Assembly (NCBI GenBank): GCA_964036155.1
Contig: OZ038422.1
Coordinates: 72,811,201 to 72,875,200, forward strand
Length of the DNA: 64,000 nt
Origin: Diploscapter coronatus
Taxonomy: Eukaryota > Nematoda > Chromadorea > Rhabditida > Rhabditidae
Direction of reading: 5' to 3'
Both the position numbers and the translations under genes were made by a program. Shown here in pieces: positions 28,019 through 39,400 of the stretch. Position 1 is the stretch's first letter. Each line of letters starts with the position of its first letter. The notes under the pieces are model-generated. The model was not told the DNA's origin, made no database searches, and saw only the letters and a program-made list of their open reading frames with translations.

Positions 28019-30133
28019 CTAAATTTGAATAAATTTGAACTTAAGATCAGTTACTTCTTTTTATAGGGAAATTTTGCAGTCAACAATATATTTCCCTTTT
28101 TAGAAGCGCATTTGGGTATATTGTGTACATTTCAATTACAAACAGGTGATTATTTCCATTTTTGGTTGCATACAGTATACTCATTAAATTTTAATTTTTT
28201 ATTTGAGAGAAAAACTCAAAGGTCGACACACATGTTATGAAGGAAAGCAGGACTGCAAATTTGAGATCCGATCGGGCATTGAAATACCCAACATGATATA
28301 TAAGAGAGGCAGAAAACGACGAAATAGCATAGGAGACATAGACTGCAAAAGAAGTGCGAATTAGGAAGAGAAAGACCTGATCGGGTTTTATTCGGATCTA
28401 AATTTTCAACCCTGCTTGAGGGGGTGGGCGGGTCTTGGCATCCCGATTTTTGAGATTGAGGCCCACAAAGGTTTCCAAACATATGGGGCTTATTTGGTTT
28501 GGAAGACTTTTCGGAGCCTGTGCCAAAAAGTGTTCGATTATTTCGTGGAATTTCTCTTAAGTACTCTGGAAAATCACGTAGGAGAAAATTAATTATTGAT
28601 TTATCGATTTTATTGATTTTTTAATCTGATTTTGCGGGATTTTCAAATTCGCACGCTGGTCCTATTTGCTATTTCACAAGCGTCTTTCCTCCCATCGCTA
28701 TTTAACTCCGCCCTTTTCCTCGCTTTTCTTTTCCCCTCTACTTTCCTTCGCTATTCCTTCCTTCATCCCTTTTCGACCTCTTTTATTTGAGTTTTCCCTC
28801 TAGCACTTTTTATCTTTATTTCTCTCCAATGCCAAGTCTCTGTTATTCCGATTTTCTTCTTTTTCGTCTCTTCAGAATCAGAACATCGGGAGAGTCAGCA
28901 TTTCTACGACATTGAGAGTGCATATAGGCTGGCGAGGGGACGGAATCGTCGGTTATTACCCAGTTACTCAAGGTAATTTTGGGATCCGACCAAGTTTCGG
29001 CTTGCGTCCGATAATCCAATTTTTTGACACCCATCCTCCACGGGGACATCCGAGGAGGAATATGAACGAAAAATGATATGGACAGGAAGCCATGTCACTC
29101 AGTTTCGTGGTTTTCCTTGTTAAAAATTAGCAAAAGAAGGCACAATTTTACAAAGAGTTTCACTAAATTGGTGCCCATTTTACAATTGGATACGAAGCAA
29201 AACCAGCAAGACACGATAAAATAATTGGCAAATTTAACAATTTATTTTCAGAAACATCTTGAGCAGACCCCTCCACATAGGGAAGAATGTTAGGAAAAAA
29301 TTTTTTAGAAACATCTTCAAAATTCGCTTTCATTTTGAACTATGAGTTTGCAAACCTTATTCAATATTACAAAGCGGAAATAAAAGTGAAAGGACGCCTA
29401 TTTCTTCAAGTTTCTGTAGAAATCAATGTTTTCTTTTCTCCTACAGTATTACTACTTTTAGCAGGTGGCTCTTCTCTCAGACGGATAAAATCTCATTGTA
29501 TCCAGTTGTGCCAATAAATGCCCCGCTATTCAAAACATCCTAAATTGCGACGAAAAGTTGGATACGTAGTGAGAAATAGTCCTACAGAACGAGAGAGACA
29601 GGGAAATCAGAAAATCAATAACTCCTCGTCCCACTTTCCAAGCCAACCACATTTCCCGATTTTCGCGAGCTTTCTTTCTATTTTTGATCATTTTATTCTA
29701 ATTTTTCGAGAAAAATTTCATCTTTTATAAAATCACCTTCTTTTTCTCTTTCTTCGCCTGCTAATTAAACTTTCTCCTCGCTATTTCACTTCATTTTTGC
29801 ACACTGGTCCTTCAACAACGACTTTATTCTTTTCTCTCTTCTAATTTTACTGTTCGTTTCTCCAGAAACTGTATAATATCGATTTGTCGTCACTTCTTCG
29901 AACCATTTCTTCCCCAGCGCGATTGGCAAACGGCCAGTTTCTAATTTCATCTGGTTCGTTTTTCTCCGCGATTTATTATTTCGAAAATAACAACCTATTG
30001 TCGCTAATATTGCTCTAATTTCATTGTTTTTCCTCCGATAGCGGACTTCGCTGTTCGCTGTCGGTCAAGAAAACAATAGTATCTGTTGCCGATAACAAAC
30101 CGCTCTAATCGATTATTTTTCAGAGGCCCTGTA
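28019..30133. other. upstream region of rnp-6
   Basis: 2.1 kb with no secure gene. Two pyrimidine-rich tracts (about 28680-28870 and 29720-29880) each follow a shared GCAC[AG]CTGGTCCT motif (28651 and 29800), as if a promoter segment were duplicated. A CAG acceptor at 30121-30123 lies 10 bases before the rnp-6 ATG. A possible exon is listed separately. Confidence 0.45.
28876..28972 (+). other. candidate non-coding or 5' exon upstream of rnp-6
   Basis: A GC-richer 97-bp segment is bounded by a good acceptor (CTCTTCAG, ending 28875) and a good donor (AAG then GTAATTTT at 28973). Two frames are open across it, so coding status is unclear. It could be a 5' UTR exon of rnp-6 or part of an unrecognised gene. 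No homology is recognised. Confidence 0.25.
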
Positions 30134-33100
30134 ATGGACTCAATGTATTCGAACGGGCTCTCGTCGTCTTCGACGATGATCTCCGTGCCCATGCCAGTGC
30201 TTCAGCAAACGGGGGAGGTCGGTTTTCAGTAAAAGATTTGTTTTGGAAAGTTAACCAACTTTTGTTGATACATCATGTTTAGAAAGTAATTAGAGGATGG
30301 TTTTTCTAAAAAAAAAAGTGTTTTTGAAAGTAAAAGAATATTTTGATTTAAAAGGAAAACAATTTAATTTGCAGGTGTTCGTTGGTCCAGGCGCTCGCAA
30401 GGAGGCGAATCTGGTTGGACTGGGTCTGGCGAAGCTGAGCTCTCGCAGAAAGGACGACATGGCCGCGGCGAAGCGCTACGCGATGGACATCTCCATCAAG
30501 CAGATCATGCTCAGGCAACAGAAACAGCAGCAGGAGAACGTATGTCTTTTTCCACGGACTTTCGGAAAACATTTGTTGTATGGATCGAGTTTGAGAAGAA
30601 CTTGAAAAATCACTAATTTATAGACTTCGACGAATAATTGTAAAATTCCCTTTTCAAATAGGTGCATTTTTCAATGATCCGTACTTTCCAAAACAAAATC
30701 TGGATAATTGTTAAGAAATCTTTCAAAGAAATGTGATAATTTTTGAAATTTATCCAGAAAAAAACGAATATAATGGTGTTGAATTTCAGCAACAGAAACA
30801 AGCGATGTACGCCCAGGCGCTGTCTCTCATGAGCAGGGTATATGTGGGTTCGATCTCGTTCGAGATTCGTGAGGACATGCTCAGGAAGACGTTCGAGGCC
30901 TTCGGTCCCATCAAGTCCCTCAATATGGGTTTCGACAATGTCACCGGGGTCAGATATCTTTATTTTAAGAAAAAAAAACATTTTCTGAGGTTCCTGTTGT
31001 ATTACGCAATGATTTTTCTAAGGGAATTTCGAATTTCCTGCAAGATATATATTCTATGAGGTTTGGTCGAAAATCTAAAAGAAATATATATTTTCTGAGA
31101 CTTATTGAATTAAAAAATCTAAAAATTGAAGATTAGAGGCAATTTTTACAATTTGTATAAAAAAATTGACTAGGATTAATTTCGAGTTTTTCTTTGACTA
31201 ATTGTCTCGAAATGAAACATGTGGAAATTGATGACTTTTCCATTTTTAGCATCACAAAGGCTTTGCGTTCCTGGAATACGAGGTGCCTGAAGCAGCGCTG
31301 CTGGCTCAAGAGACTATGAATGGACAGTTGATGGGCGGAAGGAACCTGAAGGTACACCCCCTGCAACAGGTGCGTATACTTTTCCCCCCGACAATGTATA
31401 AACAAACGGCACGAAGAGAAGAAAACACAAATTTCCAGAGAACCCAAGTCAATGTAAGATGAAACATGAGTTTGGAGAATCAGACTTGGGATTTTTGAAC
31501 CGCGGTTAGCCGTCATGTAACGAGATGGCGTCCGTTATTGGGAGTGATGAAGAACGTGTTTCCGTTTCGTTTCGCCTCTCGAAAAGACGCACTATCTTTG
31601 TTTCATGCGGTTAGCCGCGTTTCGAAAAGTCAATTCTGAGGAGGACATTGAATTTATAGATTTTGCAAAAAAAAAAAAAGATTTAATTTTGAATTTTGTT
31701 TGGAAGCACATTTTTGCGAGAATATATTTGAAAAGGGTGATGTTTCTGGAAATTGAGATTCTTTTTCGTGCGTTCATACGCGTTTATTTCCCAAAGGTGT
31801 ATACTTTTCCCAAAGTGGTTGGGACGAAAAATAAAGATGATTTTTTTGGGAAAGTATACATTCGTTTGCAATTCGCATACCTCCACTTTGGGAAAGGCGT
31901 ATATTGATTTGTACATTTTTGGGGGAAACGTATGTTTTTCTTTCTTTCATTCGTTCATTCTAAGTTCTATGGGAAAAGTATATACACCTATGTGGGTCGA
32001 TTCTGGGAATTTTATAGGTGTATGGTGTTCAGGAACTAATAATTCTCTTGATATTTTCTAGTCTTTCTAAAAGAAATCCTATATTTTATCCGAAATCATC
32101 TCTTACACATGAATATTATTGTATCTTTCTTGGAGTTGAAAAAGATTAGACAAGATTGAATAAAACGCGATATCTTAGTTTTCTTGGTAGATGCGCATCT
32201 AACTCGTAAATTCAGCTTTTCTAGATAAAGTCCAGATATTTTCAGCGCATTGTGGCTAGTGTTTAAGAGATTATTTGATATCTCCAAATTGGTCTGTAAA
32301 TATTTTGGGGCCTGCGTTCACTAGAAAAAATCATCTTTCTACTCGCTTTGAAATATAACTAGTTTTTGTTTTAGAATTTAAGTTTCTAAAAAATTCGACC
32401 CACTGAAAATTAGGAAATTGCATTTTTTTCTCTCAAGTTAACTTAGTGTATAATTTTCAGGTGGGACGTCCCTCGAACATGCCACAGGCGCAGCCGATCA
32501 TCGAAATGGTCATGGCTGATGCCAGGAAATTCTACCGGTCAGTTTTTTTTTTGTAAAATGTGTAAAAATTACAAATTGACAGAAATTTCAATTTTATGTT
32601 TCAAAAAGTGAACAAGTTTAGCAATGATATTTCGGAAATGATGATCGAAGTAAGAGAAGAGCAAGGATAAATTTTACAATCGATATGAAATAGTGAAAGG
32701 GAATTAAATGCTGTAAAAGTAGTTTGATCTTGACTGAATCTTTCAAAGATTCGAAATTTTCAATAAAATTTTGCATAATTTCAGTGTGTATGTGGCCTCT
32801 GTTCATCCCGACCTTTCCGAGACGGATCTAAAGACCGTCTTCGAGGCGTTCGGCGAGGTGGTCTCCTGCAAACTGGCCAGGTCGCTCGGAGCGAGGAGTG
32901 GAGCACACCGGTACGTCTTTTTCAGACAAAAATTCAACTGCTCCTATCTGAGAGTTATTTTAACACTATTTTGTAGCGTAATAACTAGAAAATTTTTGCG
33001 TTCGTAGGAGAGAAGTTTTTTTTTGTAAAGAAATCGGGACATCAAAGAGAAAATTTCTAGAAAGATATAATTCAGAAAGAAAAACTTGTTTACCTGATGT

Positions 33101-36100
33101 GTTTTGCAAGGAAAAGCTATGGAAAATCATTTTCCCTAACGCGATTAGTCGAAGTGACGGTTTTATTTGCAGAGGATTCGGGTATATCGAGTTCAACAAC
33201 GGCAAGTCGATGATGGAGTCGATCGCGGGCATGAACATGTTCGACCTGGGAGGACAATATTTGAGGGCTAGTTTATTTTTTTCTAGAAAAAAGCCCACCC
33301 TTATTTTACTTTTTAGATTTTTTCTCCAAAAAATTCCAATACGTTGACCACAAATATTGATACATTTTGGACTTTTTTTTTTTTTAGAAAGAACAATTCT
33401 TCAAATTTTCATAAGGGTTTCAGAAAGAAAAGAAAACTGACTACGAGTATTTCTCTTTCTTCTTTTTCTCACTTTCGGATAAAAGTACTCGTAATTTGAA
33501 GAAGGGAAGAGGTGTGTAATTTTGGATTTAGGTGGGCCGCTGCGTGACTCCACCCGAGGCGTTGACGTATCTAACGGGCTCTGCACAGGGCGCCATCCCT
33601 GCGGCTGCTGCTGTCGCCGCCGCTGCAGTCACTGCAAAGGTTATCGCTGCAGAGGCGTCCTCTGGGGTAAGAATACTTGGACTTTTTGAATGAATACGAC
33701 GATTTGTAAGGGTTGAAAAGTTGAAATTTAAAAATATGAAAATTAAAAACTTGCAAATTAATCACGACTTGTATAGTTCGCACATTCCTAAATTTTGGAA
33801 CGAATGAAAACTAAAATTATTAACTTGACAAAACTTTACCAATTGATTATTGCACTTTGTTACCAAAAAGTGATGAATTAAAAAAAATTGCAATTTTAAA
33901 TCCTTGATAACAAAGTGCACACGATTTCATAAAATCGACAGAATGCTTATTTTAAAATCTATTGAAACACACAAATCTGAAGCATATAAACAAACACGCA
34001 TTACCTTGGACTTGATTTATCTGTGGGAAGCCTTGCGGTTTTTCATGAATTTACCATTTTGGTAAATAAATTGGGGATATTGAGTATTGATTTGTCATAT
34101 ATTTTGTATTTTTCCGTGGATTTTTCTTGTTTTATTTTCAGAAACGCTAATTCATCCGGTTCCTGTCGGTTAAAGACTACCGTAACTCTATGCTCTCCCG
34201 GTGCACTTCACTTCTCTTTTTCATGTAGGAGAAAAGAAGAGTAACCTCCGCCTTGAGCATTTGAATTTTCTATTTTAGAGCGTCACTGCGTCTTCTGAGT
34301 ATCAGCTACCGCAATCCTACCGTGCCTACCAACCGACTACAGTATCCCCTATTCTCCGATGTTAGGACTATATTGACACCATTTTGTTGGATAGAACAAT
34401 TCAGAATTGATTATCAGTGATAAGTGATTCTTTTGAAAATCAATTTTAGAAAAGTCTGATAAAATAACCCCTTTATCACTGATAACGATTCAATTGTGGA
34501 AAGGTAAAAAGTATTCCATATTTATTCTCATCTTGGGTCTTTGAGAGTACTTACCCTCAAAAGTTACGATCATTCAAAATATCTCACTTTCAATACGGTG
34601 TATCAATTCTTCAAGGTTTTTTTTCGATGAGAAGAAATCATCGATTGTTTTCTTATTTATTTTTCACTGAAAGTTTTATGGGTTTCCCTTTGAAAATATT
34701 TATCTTCTAGATGCTAGGCTCCTGTTTTCTTGAGTTGTTTGTTATTTTTCTTCTGTCTGTAAATTGAAAAATAAATAAATCAGATCTAAGGTAATGCGGG
34801 TTAGGACGAAATTCAAAAATGTTCAAGACCATAAGGAATATTCGGAAAATTAAAATAATAAGATTTGTGCATTATCCAAAATTTCAGAGGAAAAATTAAA
34901 ATCGAGAACTTCAGAGAAGAGTAATTTATTTTCCTTTAGAAAGAGAAAGGAAAAGATGGCTCTGGAGCGTCTACCCCGCGAAGCTCGAGCCCTATGCCCG
35001 GAAAGGTCAAAGCCGAATCCAAACTCGAACCTGTTTCGCCGGGAGGTAAGAAAGAGTTTCTCATTTTTTACAAAAAAGGTTCAAAATTTATCCAAATAGT
35101 TTTTGAATAATTTTTTAAATTGCTAATATGGCATTCTGCGGGAAGTAAGCCCAAAATCTTTCAAAATAAGGAAATTCTAACACGTTGAAGATATGTTCAA
35201 TTTGATCTAAATGTTTGGATGCTTTCAAATTGTCATTAATTTAGGCGAACCCCAATGCATAATAACTTTAGCAAATATATCAAGAAAATTTTCAAATATA
35301 GCTGAAAATGCGATTAGTCTGTCATAGGGAATTTTTAGGTTATTATTTTGAAAAAAAAAGTTAAAAATCTATTTTTCAGGCTCGCCCAACTCGAAAGGGT
35401 CTATCACGGATTCTCCGAAAGTGAGCATCAAATTGGAGAACATGAATCTGTCGAATCAGGCCGCGACGCCTCCACCCCCTCCCCCACAAACAGAAACAAC
35501 TGGCACTCCGAAGTCGGGCACGAACGGGTACGGATCTCCTGCCATCAAGGAGGAGCCTAATGATATGGTAACGAGTTTTTTTTTTTTAGATTCTCTTGAG
35601 AAAAAGCTTATGCTTTTTTTTTTTTATTTTTTGAACCGAATCTATTGGAAAAAAGTTTGGCGAGATTTTTGTATAAGAAAACGAAAATGTATGTTTCAAA
35701 AACAGACTCAAATAGCTGAAATGGAAAAAAACACATCGATTTTCGGTAGATAAAAAGAAAGATATCACAAATTTTCGAAAAAAAAATATGCTAAGTTAAC
35801 AAATTTCAGGACATTTCGAATTCACCGAAATCCTACGACTCTCCAGCCCCGGATACTGTAGGTCGCGCCTCATTCGTCTCGCACCCCGTCATGCCCGTCC
35901 CTGTTCCCCCGCTGAGAGAAGCAGCACAACCACCTGTGAGATTCATTTTATTACTCATTTAATTTTGTATAACTATCAGTAAAATTCGATCTGAAGTTTC
36001 CGTAGATTTTGATGTTTTTCTTTCCGAAAATCGCTCGAGAATCAAACTCCTATCTGAACATTTTATACCCTAGAAAAATTGAAACGTATTTAAAAAAAAA

Positions 36101-39100
36101 ACCTTGATTAATTATTTATTGAGAAAAATTTTGTAAATTATTTCTTTCAGTTCCATAAAGAAGAAAAATTGAATCATGAAATTGTTTCTAAATTAACCAT
36201 TTTCTTGAAACATTTCCTATTCAGTTGTAGGCTAGTTTTTCCAAAATTTCTATAATTGTTCGAATTGCAGCCTCCACCTCCCCCATCGACGACGACGACG
36301 AGCAGACGTCGTGGCTTCGGCGGGTTCGCGACGGACGTGCCCCCGGTGGCCGTGGCGCCTCCAGGCGTAATCCCGCCCCCTGGGGTTGTCGCTCCCAACA
36401 ATCCTTCTCCAGGTCTCGTCAAGGTCGTTCAGCCGCCTGGTGAGAGCTTTTTTCCTATCGTCGTTGTTGTTGTTGTTTATAGCTTTTGAAAGTTCGCCAC
36501 CCACTTTTCCCATTTTCTAACAGTATTTCTCATTAAAAAGTGGCTAAACTCTTTCGATTAGCTTTTCTTTGAGGAATTAAAATAATGCCCGACGAAGGTA
36601 GTTTAATTTCGAAAATTTCCAAAAAAAAAAAAACGAACTGGGTAAATATTGCAACTTTTGGCAATTGATTACGTTCGCAGTTGACCGCAAAATTGATGTA
36701 CAGAATCGTTGGAAAGACTTGTTTATTTTTGCAACTTATTCGAATAATTTGAGGCATCTACGTACCGCCAGGCACGAGTGCCGCCCCCACGAAGATAGCT
36801 CCAAACCCGAAACCGGAACCGGAGAAGAAGGAAGAGGTCGAGGGCACCATCGAGGACATAGAGGACGACCCAGGTAGAAGTTTAATTCAGGGATTACTGT
36901 AATACGCTAACTCTCCTTGATGTTAGATCTATATTAGGATAGGGATTGTTGTAAATGATATGCTCATTTCTAATGCTAAAAATATTACTTTAGCATTTTC
37001 ATCTTTTTATTTCAGAAGCAGCCAAATACTTCCAGAAGCTTACATCGGCGGAGATCAAGAAGTTGAAGCGACAAAGAAAGAGGGAGAATCAGGCATCTTT
37101 CCAGGATAGGGTAGGTTCTATAAGAGTTTTCGATCATAAAAGCCATATTCAGCCACTTCTAAGTCGAATTCTCATGATTTTTGGCATTTATACGAGTCTC
37201 AAATAAAAGCGAGTTATTCCAAGTGGAAATTCAAATAGCTGAGATCTTCTGAGGCCTATCAAAATTTGAATTTATTCTAAAATAGACTACCGATTTCCAT
37301 TGACATCACAAGAAATGATACAAATGTTCAACTTTCCTGAAACCACTTGTCTATTTTAATCTCTACGAGAATGCAATTAAAAATCGAAAATATTCACTAT
37401 TTTTCTTGGGACTTACCTGTTTTTCCAAAGAAATACTTTCCAGATGGGCGCAATTCTTTCTGCGCAGCACCAGCAGCAGAAGGACGTGGCGATGCGGCCG
37501 GCCGAGTTCGGCACTGCCGATCCGCTCACTGCTCCGCGCGATCCGTCTGACGATGATCCTCTACAGGCTGGTAGGCGTTTTTAAACTTAACTTATTTTTT
37601 AAACATTTTTTCTGAATTTTTCTTATTTACTTTATTATTTTTATAACACAAAAAATCTATTTTCAAGTAATAGAAATACTTTGAACGAATTTTTTGAAAC
37701 TTCAGGCAGCATGATGATGATCACTGGTGGAGATCGAGTCGACAGAGACAACGCCTCTATGGCCTTGTCCCTGATTGACACACAAGGAGCCTTGGCGATG
37801 AGGGATGAAATGAAAAAGGTTGGCTCGTTTTCATTTTTTGTTTCAAAAGAATCTTTGCGAAATCGCTATATGATAATCCGAAAGTCAGAGGAAACTATTT
37901 GAAACATAGATTTAATTTCAAAATTATTAAAAACGCGAGTTTTAAAAAAAAAAAAAAAAACTTATGATACTTTTCCAGAAAGCTAAAATGGCAGCATTGG
38001 CGAATCCCCAGGAGCAGAAGAAGTACGTCAAGCCGGGCAGTCAGTTCCGCGTACCCAAGAAGAAGCAGCCCAAGGTACGAAAAATTAAAATTGGAATTCC
38101 AAGAAAAAATTCAAAAATACAACATTTCAGCTGAAAACAGCGAACGCGCTGAAAGCCGTGCAAGCGATGGGCGAACTGAAGGACCAGCTGATGGCCGAGC
38201 AGAGCAACAGTGAAGATGCCACACTCGCCTCGCAGGAAAAGGGATTGGAGATTCGGTAAAATACGCATTCTTTTTCATAATCACGAATATTTTTTAAAGA
38301 ATTTATCCCAAGTCTGTTTTTTGGAGCGTTGAAAATTTCGTAGATTTTTTTAAAATCGTTTTTTTCCAATGAAAAAGGCAATGCTGAAGTCAAATTTCTG
38401 AGTTTCCTGAAAACGAGCTTCGCCAAGATTTTTTGATATCTTTTTCCTTTAACTTTTTTTTTTTTAAATCTAATTTTTTCATAATTTAAATGTTTCAGTG
38501 GCAACGACGCACGCCACCTGTTGATGGCGAAACTGATGCGCACCAACAGGTCCACCGTGCTCGTTCTCAGGAACATGGTCACGCCCGGTAAACTTAATTT
38601 TATAAAAAGCTTGTATGAAGAAAATTTTTTAAAGAAATAAACCAAGTTAAAGAAAATCCGATGAAAACATTTTAGTATTTTTTTTCCGAACAATCTCCTT
38701 TTGTAAAGTTTTCTGTTCTAGAAGAAGTGTTTATAAATTATATCTTACATTTTGGTGAGAAGAAAAGTATTAGAATGTAAAAAACGCTCTGCTAAAATAT
38801 TTGTATAAACTTTGTTGCAGAGGAGATCGACGAGTACCTGGAAGAGGAGGTGAAGGAGGAGTGCGGCAAGTTCGGGGAAGTTGAAGAAGTCGTCATCGCG
38901 AACGACCCCGCCAACCGACAAGTTAAGATATTCGTCCGCTTCGCTCAGGCTCAAGAGGTTACATTTTTAGAAATTTTATTTTTAAGCTAAAAATTCTGAA
39001 TTAAAAATTTATCTAATGAAACTATAAGTTAGAAGCGTTAAATCATTTTCTTTATTTATAAATTTTATTCCTTTTTTATTTTTAAGGTCTTTCAATGGAT

Positions 39101-39400
39101 CTCACAATCAAATCAAAGACATAATTTAGAGCATTGATTTGGTTAATTTTAAAACACTCGAGAACTCATGATTCGTGAATTATCATTTAAAGTTCCTATT
39201 ATTTTAAAAAGTTTCTACTCTGAACTGCGTATTGGACATGAAATTGAAATTCTAAACTTAGAAAATTTCGAAATCTAATTTTTAAATTTCAGGTAGACGA
39301 AGCGAAGAAAGTGATGGACGGTCGATTTTTCGCAGGCCGAACTGTTAAGGCCGATGCCTATGATCTGGCCCTTTTCGAGCACGGAGACTATACAGGATGA
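30134..39400 (+). CDS. rnp-6: poly(U)-binding splicing factor PUF60 / half-pint
   Basis: PUF60 binds polypyrimidine tracts with U2AF and promotes 3' splice-site recognition. I join 21 exons: 30134-30217, 30375-30539, 30790-30948, 31250-31369, 32461-32537, 32785-32910, 33173-33266, 33532-33666, 34940-35045, 35380-35567, 35810-35935, 36271-36439, 36754-36873, 37016-37110, 37444-37570, 37706-37818, 37979-38074, 38131-38255, 38499-38587, 38821-38957, 39293-39400. The product is 852 aa. RRM1 spans about residues 99-176 ([20 protein letters not shown]), RRM2 about 202-280 ([28 protein letters not shown]), and the C-terminal U2AF-homology domain about 755-845 ([22 protein letters not shown]). Human PUF60 is about 560 aa; the excess is a proline- and serine-rich linker between RRM2 and the UHM. 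Intron 7 has a GC donor and exon 13 a TTTGAG acceptor. A possible alternative exon lies in intron 8. AATAAA occurs at 40040. Confidence 0.95.
31797..31903. repeat. inverted repeat cluster in rnp-6 intron 4
   Basis: GTATACTTTTCCCAAAGTGG at about 31799-31818 is mirrored by CCACTTTGGGAAAGGCGTAT at 31883-31902. Related half-sites (GTATACTTTTCCC at 31374, GGGAAAGTATAC at 31847, GGGAAAAGTATA near 31970) flank them. Function is unknown; it is probably a small mobile or satellite-like repeat. Confidence 0.55.
34279..34365 (+). other. possible stop-containing alternative exon of rnp-6
   Basis: After a good acceptor (CTATTTTAG, ending 34278) an 87-base frame continues in phase from exon 8 and ends in TAG at 34363-34365, adding 28 residues ([20 protein letters not shown]...). 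A GTTAGG donor at 34361 would allow cassette use, but joining to exon 9 then creates TAA at once. Either use truncates the protein before the UHM domain, so it would act as a poison or terminal exon. Confidence 0.35.

Noticed and set aside
28216..28482. Minus-strand frame upstream of the orphan receptor tail exon
   Set aside because: No transmembrane pattern matching the receptor and no good splice link to the exon at 28018.
36174..36513. Open frames on both strands over the proline/threonine repeat of rnp-6 exon 12
   Set aside because: Shadows of the low-complexity coding repeat in the real plus-strand exon.
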